Assembly: GCA_021234155.1 (NCBI GenBank)
Contig: JAJEKV010000025.1
Location: 12,749,654-12,813,653, forward strand
DNA: 64,000 nucleotides
Direction of reading: 5' to 3'
Source: Isoetes taiwanensis
Taxonomy: Eukaryota; Streptophyta; Lycopodiopsida; Isoetales; Isoetaceae
Position 1 is the first letter of the stretch, and every line of letters starts with the position of its first letter. Positions 54,124 to 64,000 of this stretch are shown piece after piece. Both the position numbers and the translations under genes were made by a program. The notes under the pieces were generated by a model. It worked only from the letters and a program-made list of their open reading frames with translations, made no database searches and was not told the DNA's origin.

Positions 54124-55258
54124 ATGGGCTTAACCAAACGTACTCCACAGAAGCCGTGATGCCCCACACTCGATGGATGGCTAACCTAGCAAAATGGACG
54201 CCATGTGAAGAAGATCCCGGAGCACCTCCACCCAAGAAGGGGAAGAGGAGCTCTACCAAAGAAGCAAAGCAGCAGTGACGCACCTATCAATGCATGCCGA
54301 GCAGCCCCCCTCGGCCGGGCGTAGAACGCAAAGAACCGACGAATCTCGCCACTTCGGGCCACGACAATCGGGCGGAAGAGCGCAGAGGAAGAGCAGTCCA
54401 AAGAATGTGTGGACGGCTGGCCTTCGCCAAGGAAGAAAGGCAAGGAGAAGGTTGGGGAGTGGCCGTAAGAGAGGGCCGCAAGGAGGAAGAGGGAGCGAGG
54501 AGGAGCCGCGGCGCAGTGAGCGGAGGACGAAGAGAAGAACGACGTCCCCGCCGCCGAACCGCCGCGGATAGAGGAGCCTCCCCGCGCGAGGAGGAGCACG
54601 CGGAAGGAGAGGAGCCTCCCCGCGCCAGGAGGAGCACGTGGAAGAAGAAGAGCAGGAGGAAGAAGATGAGCAGGGGAAGGGGCGAACCAAGACCACATTA
54701 CCCAAGCAGGGCCTAAGCCACCTAAGGTGGTAAAGAAGCGAATGGGCGAAGGGGCCTTCGCTTTGAAGGAGGACCGCCTCTACCGGGCCGGCCAAGGCAT
54801 ACCAAGAATACCTTCGCCGGTGGACGAGGTATAATGATTGGTACCGGCCGCAAAAACGCCCCAACAGACCGCGGGAGGGAGGCCGGGCCGCCAAAGAACC
54901 AGCCTGCCCGCCAGCCACAGCCCGAGAAGCCAAAGAAGGTCCACCATGGGCCTAATTCGCACACTCCTCGCAGTTCCCGAGATTAGACACTTTCAACAAA
55001 GCACTAATCTCCTGATTAGGAAGGCACCTTTGAGCCACTCATGCGGAGGTGATGCAAAATAGCCGTCACCCACTACAGAGTGACGCCGGCCACAACTCCT
55101 GGGTGTTGCAAGCAGTCACGAGGCCGAGGCTCACCCGCTTGTTTGAGGAAGGAACCTCTGGGCGATCCACGAAGAGGGTGACTTTGATGCCCAAGGATAT
55201 ATACTTGGCGTCGCATCCGCAAGGAATACCCTTGAGGATGCATTTTTGTCCAAAGTAA
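54124..55258 (+). pseudogene. Histone H3-like ORF of the inner chromovirus, degenerate
   Basis: The ATG at 54124 gives MGLTKRTPQKP and then a stop. It aligns with the outer MARTKQTARKP at M, T3, K4, T6, K9 and P10. After frame shifts a charged linker follows (many E, R and K), then KAYQEYLRRWTRYNDWYRP, which corresponds to VKVYQKKMKEH..W.AYNAYYQ in the outer protein. The H3 region is VPEIRHFQQSTNLLIRKAP (alpha-N and start of alpha-1, 54976 onward), then, after shifts, LTRLFEEGT and KRVTLMPKDIYLAS (alpha-2 to alpha-3), ending at TAA 55258. Alpha-N is preserved better than in the outer copy. At least four frame breaks mean no intact protein as read. Confidence 0.8.
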
Positions 55259-58200
55259 TGTAATTATTAAGTCTCCCATAAATATAAAATTTTTGTTGTA
55301 AAGTGACTTCAATTTTTGTATAAAAATGTGTTTGGGTTGCTCAAATTTTAGTTTAGTTGTAGCCATCATGACTTGTAAGCATCCAAATAGAATAATTTAG
55401 TAAGAGTACTATAGGCAAATTAGTCAAATTTAAAATTAAAATAAATCGAAATCGGAAGGGTGTCTTGAAAATAGCCTTTCCGCCCTTGACGGAAGGCCCA
55501 AATTAGCATAGCCATCCGATTTCACCATATCCGAGCCAAATTTTGCCCAATTAGCCCGAGAAAAGTTCCAAATTAGGTTAGAAATTCCCAAATAAGTATG
55601 TTAGGATCTTTAAATTCTCTAAAACTCTTGATAGAAGCCCCAAAGATCCGAAATCGGAAGGCTATCCTCTGCAAATTGGCCTCTGCCCATTTGCCCCTTG
55701 ACCACCAGGTTTCATGGAAGGCCCATTTTCGCACAGAACCACCCGGTTTCATGTGCATCTGTCTGAAAATTTGGCAAAATTGCAATGAAGAGTTCTGAGT
55801 GCATATCCTAGCCTTTTCCATGCATTCTAGTATCTTGCGGCACTCTATTCTAGCTTTTCAATCTATTTGAACCTCATCTTAAAAGAATTCCCACAGTAGC
55901 AGGAATCGAACCTCCCACCCACAAGGTTGAACCCCTCCAAACCCCCCCGTGCCAACCACTGAGGGCGGGCATCGTTTGTGTTTAAATTAGGATTCTTAAT
56001 TAAATTTAAGCTTTAATAATGTTAAATAATATTAATGGCCAAGCCTTAGATTTAGAACCAAGAACCTTAAGCTAGATAGAGACAGCACCTGCACTCATCA
56101 TAGCTCTCTTGTCGTCTTATCTTGCTAAGTGTCTTCTTTCTACATGTAGGTAGTATAATTAAACCTTTTTCATAGAAACCCAGCTAGTTGCCAAGGCCTT
56201 AGAAATTGTTGTCACCGTTGGTAGGGTACACCAACACCGCTATAGGTGCACTATCATCAAGTGTCTTCAGCCATGCCTTGTATCATAGATAATTATCTAG
56301 GAATTCATTCTATTTAAGTAATTTAGTCTTAGCACACCAAGTACACTCAGTGAATAAATCTCCTTCTACCACCCCCACGATAGTAAATAAGTACCTTTCT
56401 CGATTACTAGTAGAGTGCCATATGCCAAGTGGGTCATTTGAGGTAGAGTGGATAAAGGTATAAAAATTAGGGTTTGTAGAGTAAGTAAACGTAAATAATT
56501 GTTCTTGCGGTAGTATTAATTGCCTTGTGGTAGGGCAGTAAAATAGGTCAGGAGAACCTTCGTCACAGATCCTCGAGCCTCGACATTGGAGAGACTCGAC
56601 AACATCAACGAATTGAAAGAAGAGGGCAAACTATGGAGGAAACTTCAACAAATCAAAGGCCAAGATGGTGTATAGGGAAGCCCGAACATGAAAAATAAAG
56701 GAGAGCCTATAGGAAGAACGATTGCGACATCAAGATTAGACATAAGAATTTCCAAGAGGGCTATGCAACAGCCAATGGGCATCGTGGCACTTACAAAATT
56801 GATCACATTAAGGGAGGAACATCTCCTAGTCAAGTATACTCTCCAAGTGCCATATTGTCTCGAGGAAGGGCCGACATCGATGACTAACGCCACAGCTACA
56901 CCACCAACAAGTATACTTCATCGACTTATGATATCAAGAGCCCTAAAAGATGAGACTGGATATACCTCCGAGGAAGGGCAACTATCGCAGATATACAGGA
57001 CATAGTAGTATCAGATCTAGATTCCAAGCAGACATGCTTTGACTAAGGAGGTATTGCAAGCCAGCAAGGGTAGGCTCCTCGGAAATAGGAATATGGCGAG
57101 ACTGCAACAAATTTCTTCCTCATCAGCCCCGATACTTCAGAGCGCCTACATCAACCTCGGCAACACCATCGCAATCTCATGATGATCGACAATCTTCTAC
57201 CTTAGAGATTGGAGGTCAAACACCATCAAGAAGAGGCATCATGGGGGACAAAATACCAGCATTATTAATTGATCAGTCAAGATTAGTCCCTGCAGATGGA
57301 TGCACATAAACTCCTCTCAGCAAGAGAAGTTGCACAGTTAGAAGGGGTAAAGCACTCAACATTGTCATCAGCCTTATAACAACAACATGCAACCAGCAAG
57401 ACGAAGAATAGAATCGACAAGGTCAAGCACAACAATAGCAATTCAGGAGTTGGAAGAATCATCCTCGAATCTCGTAACCTCCAAGGCAGATGAGCGACAT
57501 GAAAGATTCTAGAATGTGAAGAACATTATCTTCAAGCTCTTGGGATGCGACACCGAGCGTTATGTTATCTACATCAGCAAGTCCACTAATAGGGATAATG
57601 TTAATGAAGGTAGTCAGCATCAACATTAAGGACGAGCAGAGTCAAAATATGTTCAATAAAAGAAAGCAGGGCACTTGAAGGACCATACAGCAACTCCAAG
57701 GATACCAGATTCTTTTCAACAAATTATGGATCATCGCCTTGCTACTCCAACGACTAATGTCTACACCAGCTTTGAGCAAGCTAGGGGACCTATCAGATAG
57801 TTGAGTTTCTTAGAATTATGGGTGATAACATCCATGATGGGATGGGGACGAAATTTCGAGTAGAATTTTTTTGTCTTTTCCTTTAGAAAGATGGACCCAA
57901 GAATGGAGCAAAGCTTCAAGTATTGGAAAGAAAATGTATGGAGTACAATAATTGTATACATTGCTGGCAGATATCCAACATATTGGAACCTCTTCGTGAA
58001 CTTGATCACCTCGCTAAGAAGGATTCAATAATAATAGGATAACCGTCGACCATGTATATGACGAGTACTTCCGCAGCATAAGGAATAATCCGACCAAATG
58101 AAGGGAAGCAATCTAATAAGTCCGGCCAACTTCTTAGATGGCATCAACTCAAAGGTGGGACTATTTCAAGAGGGCAATAAGTAAGAAAGGGGAGATCCTA

Positions 58201-58630
58201 GACTATAGATTAGATCTGAAACAAGAATAATTATCTAACCATATAGTTTTCTATGTGTGCCCAAAAGTAATGTCATGCCGACTAAATTTGTGGCCATAGG
58301 ATTTATGTAAGTAGTTCTTTAACTTGTAATTTTGCACCTCCTAGATGACGGACATCTTTAAGAGCAAGACTCTTAAGTCTAAATCTAGGCCGATGAATAA
58401 GGCAAGGTCGAGTAATTAGCAAAGACCAACGGAACAAGAGTCAAGTCGACATCAACCTCAAGCATAGCTAAGTAAAGCATCGCAACCAACTTATGTACAT
58501 TGGCAGCCATGACCTCAGAATAGACATGCAATATTAAAGCCGGCTAAGGCAATAATTTATTATCATAAGCAAGAGATACTTATCCCAAACCAAAGGGCAA
58601 GTACCTTATAATTTAAGTTAAGTAATTCCA
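55259..58630 (+). other. Inner chromovirus, region expected to hold gag; not recognisable
   Basis: Plus-strand frames are short. Weak gag-like composition appears near 57880-58200 (FKRAISKKGEILDYRLDL) and 58340-58560, but there is no zinc knuckle or retrotrans_gag core. The frame 56688-57005 has no known motif. No counterpart of outer ORF2 is seen. Confidence 0.4.
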
Positions 58631-60250
58631 ATGCGTTACAGCATGTCGTCAAAACAATTACTTAAGTACATCATGAGGAATGAGGTCGTACATAAGCTAC
58701 AAGTTGTCAACCCCGACTACAAGAGTAAGAAGGAACATGCTACTTCGAAACAGTTGCCTTGGCCAATTTCTAAGTTAATTAAGAAGTCCCATGATATATC
58801 CCCTGATGAAATTTGAGAGCTTGTGCTCTATAGAGGCGTAGAGTCTAAAATCACTCTTGCACGGATTAGCAAGGCTCTTTATAGAATGAGCACTTCCAAG
58901 CTAGCGAGCTCAAGGAACACAAGGAACAGTTGTAAGAGTTGACCGACTTGGGGATCCTTTCGCCAAGGTGGAATTCCAAAGATGTATATCAACCATGGGA
59001 AGCTCGGCAAGTAAACGACATAATGGATCAGCCCCAAGCGAGGATTCTTCTACAAAATCGACTTAAGCTCGGGCAATCAAAGGCAAATAAGGATGAAGGG
59101 GAAAATAATTATAAGACTCCTTGAACTTGGTATGGGCACTATCATTTCACGTTGATGCCCTTGAGTCTATGGAATGCTCCACCAATTTGTATGCATTCGA
59201 GGACGACATCTTCGAAGATTCCTTGGATGATTTCTTCATCAATATCTCTTCAACAACAGCGTGATCTACAGCAAATTAATGGAAGAGCATGTAGCCCAAT
59301 TGAGGGAAGCCATGGAGATGCTAAGACGCCGCCACTCATTGGCAAGCCTTTGAAGCATCAATTTGCAATCTCCACTTCGGCAAGTGAATTCGGCAAGAAG
59401 ATAGAAGAAGCCATCTACTCCAACATGGACTTCAAGCACATAATGGGCTAGTCGTTGCAAGAGTGCAAGGACGGATTAAGAAATAGAAACCTTCAAATAG
59501 TTTAAAAAGGAAGGCAATCTCTAATAGCAAAGAACAATTATGCGTACCCAAAGTATAAGAAGTAAGAACAATCTTCCATGACACGCATAATAGCCCTATT
59601 TCCAGCCATGCAAAATTTATAAAGGCCTACTTCAAGATTAGAAGTAGCTACGTCTGGCCGGGTATGAAGAAGTAGATAATCAGATATATCCAAGAATGTC
59701 AGTGGAGCCAGCGGACAAGGGCGGAACAACTTCGGATTCCAGGAGTTTTGGAACCTTGGGCAGTGCCAGACACCAAGTGGGAAGTCATCAGCATGGGCTT
59801 TATAGTTGGCCTTCAAGGACAACAAGAAGCTTCAAAGCCTTGATAGTTGTGGTATATAGCTTATCAAAAGGGCACATACTTGCCATGCCACACCATAGAC
59901 ACCGCCTTGGATCTAGCCGTGTGGTTTACATAAGAGTTCTTTTTAGGCGCATGGAATGCACAGTCGATCATCACCAAAACAAATCCGAAGTTCTTTAGCG
60001 GCGTTTAGCAAGACTTCTTCAACACGAGCTGCACCAACTTGTTGATGAGTTTTGCTTATCAATTCCAAATAATCGGCAAAGGGACCGCACCAACACAATT
60101 TTGGAGAGCACGTTGAGAAGCTATGATTGGAACAAGTAATCCAAATGGGCCGAGTACATCCACCTGGTCAATTACGTACAATAATATAAAGCAAGAGTCA
60201 TCGAAGATGTCTTCCCCATGATCGATTCTGATTATCAATGTGTGACCATA
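58631..60250 (+). pseudogene. Inner chromovirus pol remnant (RT and integrase pieces)
   Basis: SKQLPWPISKLIKKSHDISP, then DEI, corresponds to the outer [20 protein letters not shown]. Most of RT and all of RNase H are deleted or unreadable. Integrase resumes at FGKKIEEAIYSNMDFKHI (59392), [32 protein letters not shown] and WEVISMGFIVGL, where the first catalytic D of SMDF has become G. Later blocks are barely recognisable. Non-functional. Confidence 0.8.
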
Positions 60251-60615
60251 GTTATGTGGCATAATTTAGTGCCCAAGGTGGAAGTTTCTCAACAACGACA
60301 ACATATATCACGATAACTTTTGGTAGAAGTGTGAGAGTATCTTCAACAAAGATGGGCATATTTGAAGAGTCTAGCGGATAGACATAAAACTCCTCGAGAG
60401 TTGTTTTGTTGTGGCGCATAAAGTTGGCTAAAGTAAAGGTTAAGCAAGGGAAGCTTAAGATCGGCAATTGTAGGAAGCTTCGCCCTAGGTGGGCCGGTCC
60501 GTTCAAGATCTTGGAGAAGAGTGGGCTCTCAAGCACATAAGTTGGATCTCTTGACCCACCTTAAGGTCTTCCATGTGAGTTTATTAAAAGGCACGATCCT
60601 AACCCCGAGGAGGGT

Positions 60616-60957
60616 TTGGATACTCCAACTTTGTTGGAAATGACGGAGGATGAAGTTAAAATTGTGCCCGAATTGCTTCTTGATAAGTCATTCAAGAGGA
60701 CTAGGTGGTCCCAATTCCTCCAATATTTGGTCAAGTGGAAGCACTTGCCCGTGGAAGACGTGACATGGGTATTGAAGCAAGATTTGGAGAAGCAATACCC
60801 AGAGTTTATGAAGGAGTTTGATGGGCGAGTCGTCCCCGACTTGGTCGACCCGACTTGCCGGTGGTTAGCTAGTATGTTGTTAGTTAGCCTTAGACCGGGC
60901 GCATGCATTCTAGTTAGTAGGGTGCATGTGCGGAACCTTGGATCGTGTGGGCGATGA
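60616..60957 (+). CDS. Chromodomain of the inner chromovirus
   Basis: LLLDKSFKRTRWSQFLQYLV, KWKHLPVEDVTWVLKQDLEK and QYPEFMKEFDG lie in one open frame, strikingly better preserved than the rest of inner pol. It matches the outer chromodomain at most positions, including WKHLPVED.TWVL. Its preceding segment (KLKIGNCRKLRPRWAGPFKI, near 60447) is the usual integrase C-terminal part. Confidence 0.82.
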   Translation: MDTPTLLEMTEDEVKIVPELLLDKSFKRTRWSQFLQYLVKWKHLPVEDVTWVLKQDLEKQYPEFMKEFDGRVVPDLVDPTCRWLASMLLVSLRPGACILVSRVHVRNLGSCGR

Positions 60958-61266
60958 TGGGATACGCCTTTAGGGCATTCTCTAGGCCACACGCACCAAG
61001 AGGTGCGCATGACCATTAGGGTCATGTGAGTGAGGAATGAGGCATGGTGGGCGATGATGGGACATCGATCGGATGCTCTCTATGCCACGATGCGGGGGCC
61101 TTTTACCGGCCGTAGGAGGGTCATGGTGAAGGTTAAAGTGATCATCTTGGCGATGATGGGATCGTGAGATGTTCCCTAGCTTGAAACCCTCGGGGCATGA
61201 TGCCCGGGGTGTACTCGATCTGGGCGTCGTGTGCAGTAGCACTCGATCATGGGCGATGATGGGAGC
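60948..61266 (+). repeat. GGCGATGATGGGA motif repeated every ~100 bp
   Basis: GGGCGATGATGG starts at about 60949, 61049, 61148 and 61250, each in a different surrounding sequence but with TGGG/GTGG just before and GGGA or GGGAT after. A related GGCGATGATGAGA lies at 63398 in the outer element's 3' part. It lies between pol and the 3' LTR. Confidence 0.85.
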
Positions 61267-61721
61267 ATCTTAAATGATCCTTAAGCTCAAATCCGGAAAG
61301 GGCCATGATCTTGTGCAAGGTAGTAGGACAACCTTGAGCGATGGTTCGGCTCAAGGAGGTAAGGGGGTGGTCCCCTAAAACCACAAATTATTAACTAAAC
61401 TAACGTAATGTGCTCCTTTTTGCGTGCAAGTAGAAGGGGGACTTCAACGAGGAGCATTACACGAAGATAGGGGAGCCATAATTTAGATTATGAACCCTAA
61501 TAACACTTATAATAGTATTTTGTATTATCGTAAGAAATAACGGTGTTAAGGCTATATAATTTTGTATAAGTACAAATATAACCTAAATTTTGACTTTTTA
61601 CTAATAAAACTTGATTGCTAAAGTAAATTAAAGGTTATGACATGTTGTTGTTTTTTTTTGCATAAGGTAGGTTCGTCACCTTAGCGCAATCTTTGAGAAC
61701 GACATTGTCCTAAGGGGAGAA

Positions 61722-63359
61722 TGTGGCGGTCCGGGGAATATCGCCATAAATCACGTATATTCCGGGATCCAAAATCACTATACAAGTCTATCTTCATAGC
61801 CTTGTATACCATAGATTGTGGCACTAGGGGCATGGCCAAGTTATTCTCATAACTTAGCCAACCATAGGTTAGACCATTATCCACGTGGCCTTAACCTATT
61901 GGGGGCACCGCCACCACGGGACTCACCCGATTGGTGCCACGTGGCATCCTAGGTGGACCTAACTTATATAGGCCTGGAACCCCTAACCCTAGGCCTTTTT
62001 CCAGCCCTAGCACCCAGAGACTCACCTACTGCTCGAAACCGTTTTCAACATCGCTTGCTGTGGCATAGACTGGGCGCAAAGAGAGCCCGGGTAGACTCGT
62101 TCTTGGAGCGGGCAGCATCATCCGTGGGTCGAAGACCATGGAGGCACACGGATCTGGAGGGAGAGCATCAGGAGCAGGTATGTAGGGTAGTAGTTGTGAT
62201 AGCCCATCTGGAATTAGCATTCCAGATGTGCTAGTATCTTGTATCTAGAGTAGAGCCATCCTAGAACCCGTATTCAACATCTTGAACCCTAATCAATGAA
62301 CCCTAACCATTAGTTAGATTGTATGATTAGGTTAAGATGTTCTTCTTATGATCATTCTTAGGATATGATGATTATGTGATGTTGGTTGATCATGTTTGCT
62401 CCTCTTGTATTGGGAAGGGGGGTAGAGACCTAGGGCCATATGTAGTATGCTCCTAGAGTAGATCCCTTAGTTCCTATTAGTTGCGGCCTGTGCATAGGAG
62501 CCCACCAGGCTATCGAGGTTATGATGTGACTCAGCACCACATAACGGGGCTAGAGGGAATGTGGAGGGAGGATCCCCCCGAGGGGGGCTTCGGGATCCCA
62601 TAGTGGGCTAGGCCTATGGTGGGTCACTTAGTGTGGGCGAGCATGGGTCCCACACCTCCCGGGCAATGGTGTCGCCACGCCTCTCGAGCTGCAAGTGTTG
62701 GCTTGGCTCTCGCTTTGGGGTTAAGTCGGCACGATGGGTGTGTCGCCACGATTCTCTAGCGCCCACGGAACCTCTAGACCACGGGAAGGGGAGATGCAAC
62801 CCTTCCCCGCCTCATCGGACCGTGGGGAGATGCAACCTCGAGTAGTCCCGATGGGTGATGCCATGGGATTGCGATCCGGAAGGCTAGAGTCATGCCGAGG
62901 CTCGATTTAGCCCATCCGCAAAGTATGCACAGGGGGGCGGATGGAGTGGTCAACCCTAGCCATTGTCTATAGCCAGCCCCGGCCATTGTTATGACTCCTG
63001 GTCCGCTCTATCTTGAGGCCTAGCCACGGTCCACCCTCCCACGGTAGTCGGAGCCATGGGTAGGAGCTCTTATGTTTTATGGCTTAGGATTATCTTCTTT
63101 GCGCCAGTGGATATGTGATGGACTACCCTTCGAGGTAGTATGTTGTATTGTTATTGCTAGTTCGACGTTGTTTATGCTTCCTCCGTGATAGGAGCCCATA
63201 GGGAAGGGCGCATAAGACACCTTCAGTGTCCCCAGCCCGCATCTAGGATTCTCTCGAGTGCGGGTTAGACGGAGGGCCCATGCGGTTGATGGACCGGATG
63301 GGGATTTCCTCGCCGAAAGTGTACGGTACGGGCGCCGTATATTTAGCGGTGGAGCCACA
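61722..63359 (+). repeat. 3' LTR of the inner chromovirus
   Basis: Starts TGTGGCGGTCC and ends GTGGAGCCACA, 1,638 bp. It is followed by CAACC, the duplicate of the bases before the 5' LTR. Confidence 0.93.
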
Positions 63360-64000
63360 CAACCTATGCTAGGTATGGGGTCGCATGCGTTGTTACCGGC
63401 GATGATGAGACCACTACGGTGATCTCTAGGGCGGGTGTAATGTCAATGTAGGCATGACCGCATTTCGCTTTGGACGAGTGGAAGGTAGATCAGAAAAGTC
63501 TACTGTCCCCACGGTAAGCAGACCCACCTCGAGAGAAAGGAGGTCATTGAGGAATGCATTGATAGGAAAGGCACTTTTAGCCCCATATATGCTTTGATAG
63601 GAGGAATCTATCCTTCACGCCCCATATACGGGAAGGATATCCTCCACGCTGGGCAACTAAAGGTGTAGGCATGAGCGGCATATAGGCATATAGGCGTTGT
63701 CTCCACGACCATAATGGAAGATTCACCCTCTTCCTACACCGGGAGATTAGCCATGCATCCATGTAGATAGGTGGGGTGGTCACCATATAACCAAAATTTT
63801 ATTAATAATTAAAATGGTACTAACGTAGTGTCGACGCCAAGCAGCTAATAGAGCTCCGGAGGGCAAGGAGGTCGAGCTACGAAGACTTGCAACACAAATT
63901 TTGTTGGAATGTGTTGCAAGGAATGAAGAGTACCTCGAACAATAATTATAGATATGAAATGTTAAAATTTTGATAAACTTAATTGTCGTGATAAGTAAAA
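63360..64000 (+). other. 3' untranslated part of the outer chromovirus (incomplete)
   Basis: Begins with the second CAACC, continues the sequence interrupted at 51903, and contains one GGCGATGATGAGA motif like those of the inner 3' part, plus a CCCCATATA..GGAATCTATCCTTC inverted pattern around 63582-63640. No ORF of note; the 3' LTR is beyond the window. Confidence 0.6.

Larger units (their letters stand above)
51904..63359 (+). mobile_element. Inner chromovirus, complete, nested in the 3' part of the outer one
   Basis: LTRs 51904-53545 and 61722-63359, target duplication CAACC at 51899-51903 and 63360-63364, primer site TGGTATCAGAGC (53547-53558), purine tract AAGGGGAGAATG before the 3' LTR. 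The interior carries an H3-like reading frame, remnants of pol and a chromodomain, all in the order of the outer element. Coding capacity is heavily damaged although the AT-rich parts of the two LTRs are identical. Confidence 0.93.
41245..64000 (+). mobile_element. Outer chromovirus (Ty3/gypsy) with histone H3-like ORF; 3' end outside the window
   Basis: 5' LTR 41245-42780 (starts TGTGACGT, ends ACGTCACA), primer site, H3-like ORF, second accessory ORF, gag, protease, RT, RNase H, integrase and chromodomain (to 51866). After the nested inner element (51904-63359) its 3' untranslated part resumes at 63365 and runs off the window. The base before the LTR is part of GTCAC, a possible TSD that cannot be checked here. 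The order gag-pol-chromodomain marks a chromovirus. The two ORFs ahead of gag are not part of any chromovirus clade I know. Confidence 0.88.

Noticed and set aside
54186-54933. Long minus-strand open frames rich in S, R, P and L
   Set aside because: They are shadows of the charged, low-complexity linker of the inner H3-like ORF; no motif, and the plus strand matches the outer element.
1-64000. CRISPR arrays, bacterial operons, organellar DNA
   Set aside because: The direct repeats have no spacer regularity, genes are spliced and plant-type, and no organellar gene was recognised.

Overview
This is plant nuclear DNA dominated by transposable elements. The evidence is spliced genes of plant families (a REM-type B3 protein, PLS-type PPR fragments, an RPN5 fragment, a NUP136/KAKU4-like exon), reverse-transcribing elements primed by initiator-Met tRNA, a plant-style Helitron and plant-type chromoviruses. 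The mix (long AT-rich spacers, a DUF7869 gene, many nested elements) would suit a large genome such as a fern or lycophyte, but the lineage cannot be fixed from the sequence.

Layout. 1-7.3 kb: decayed copia gag (minus strand) and a short NUP136/KAKU4-like coding exon. 7.3-8.4 kb: the one clearly intact host gene, a three-exon, two-domain B3 protein on the minus strand. 8.56-12.74 kb: a very young LTR element with identical 207-bp LTRs, inserted just upstream of the B3 gene and carrying degraded PPR sequence in place of gag-pol. 15.0-16.3 kb: a broken DUF7869 gene. 17.6-24.3 kb: AT-rich DNA with a candidate minus-strand gene, three diverged copies of one unknown repeat and a truncated LINE. 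25.5-41.05 kb: one minus-strand Ty3/gypsy element cut into pieces. Its integrase (25.5-26.3 kb) and the rest (36.7-41 kb) are separated by a 10.4-kb insertion with terminal inverted repeats (TIRs) and a TGA target-site duplication (TSD). That insertion contains a 5.9-kb Helitron carrying fragments of cyclophilin and of the proteasome subunit RPN5. 41.2 kb to the end: a large plus-strand chromovirus whose 3' end lies outside the window. A second, related chromovirus (51,904-63,359, TSD CAACC) is nested inside it.

The main discovery is in the two chromoviruses. Each has, between the 5' LTR and gag, a long reading frame that starts like histone H3 (the outer one begins MARTKQTARK) and ends in an H3 histone fold (alpha-N, alpha-1 to alpha-3), with about 330 residues of charged linker between. 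The integrases end in a chromodomain, the fold that in other proteins reads methylated H3 tails. The outer element also encodes a second unknown ORF before gag. The H3-like ORF and this second ORF each lie about 110-120 bp downstream of a TATAAATAG box, and near-identical 67-68-nt hairpins stand before, and twice after, the H3-like ORF. I know of no described retrotransposon that brings its own histone H3.

Caution: the chromovirus ORFs have several single-base frame breaks, and the two LTRs of the inner element differ mainly in GC-rich, CG-containing tracts while long AT-rich stretches are identical. Some breaks may therefore be consensus errors rather than decay.
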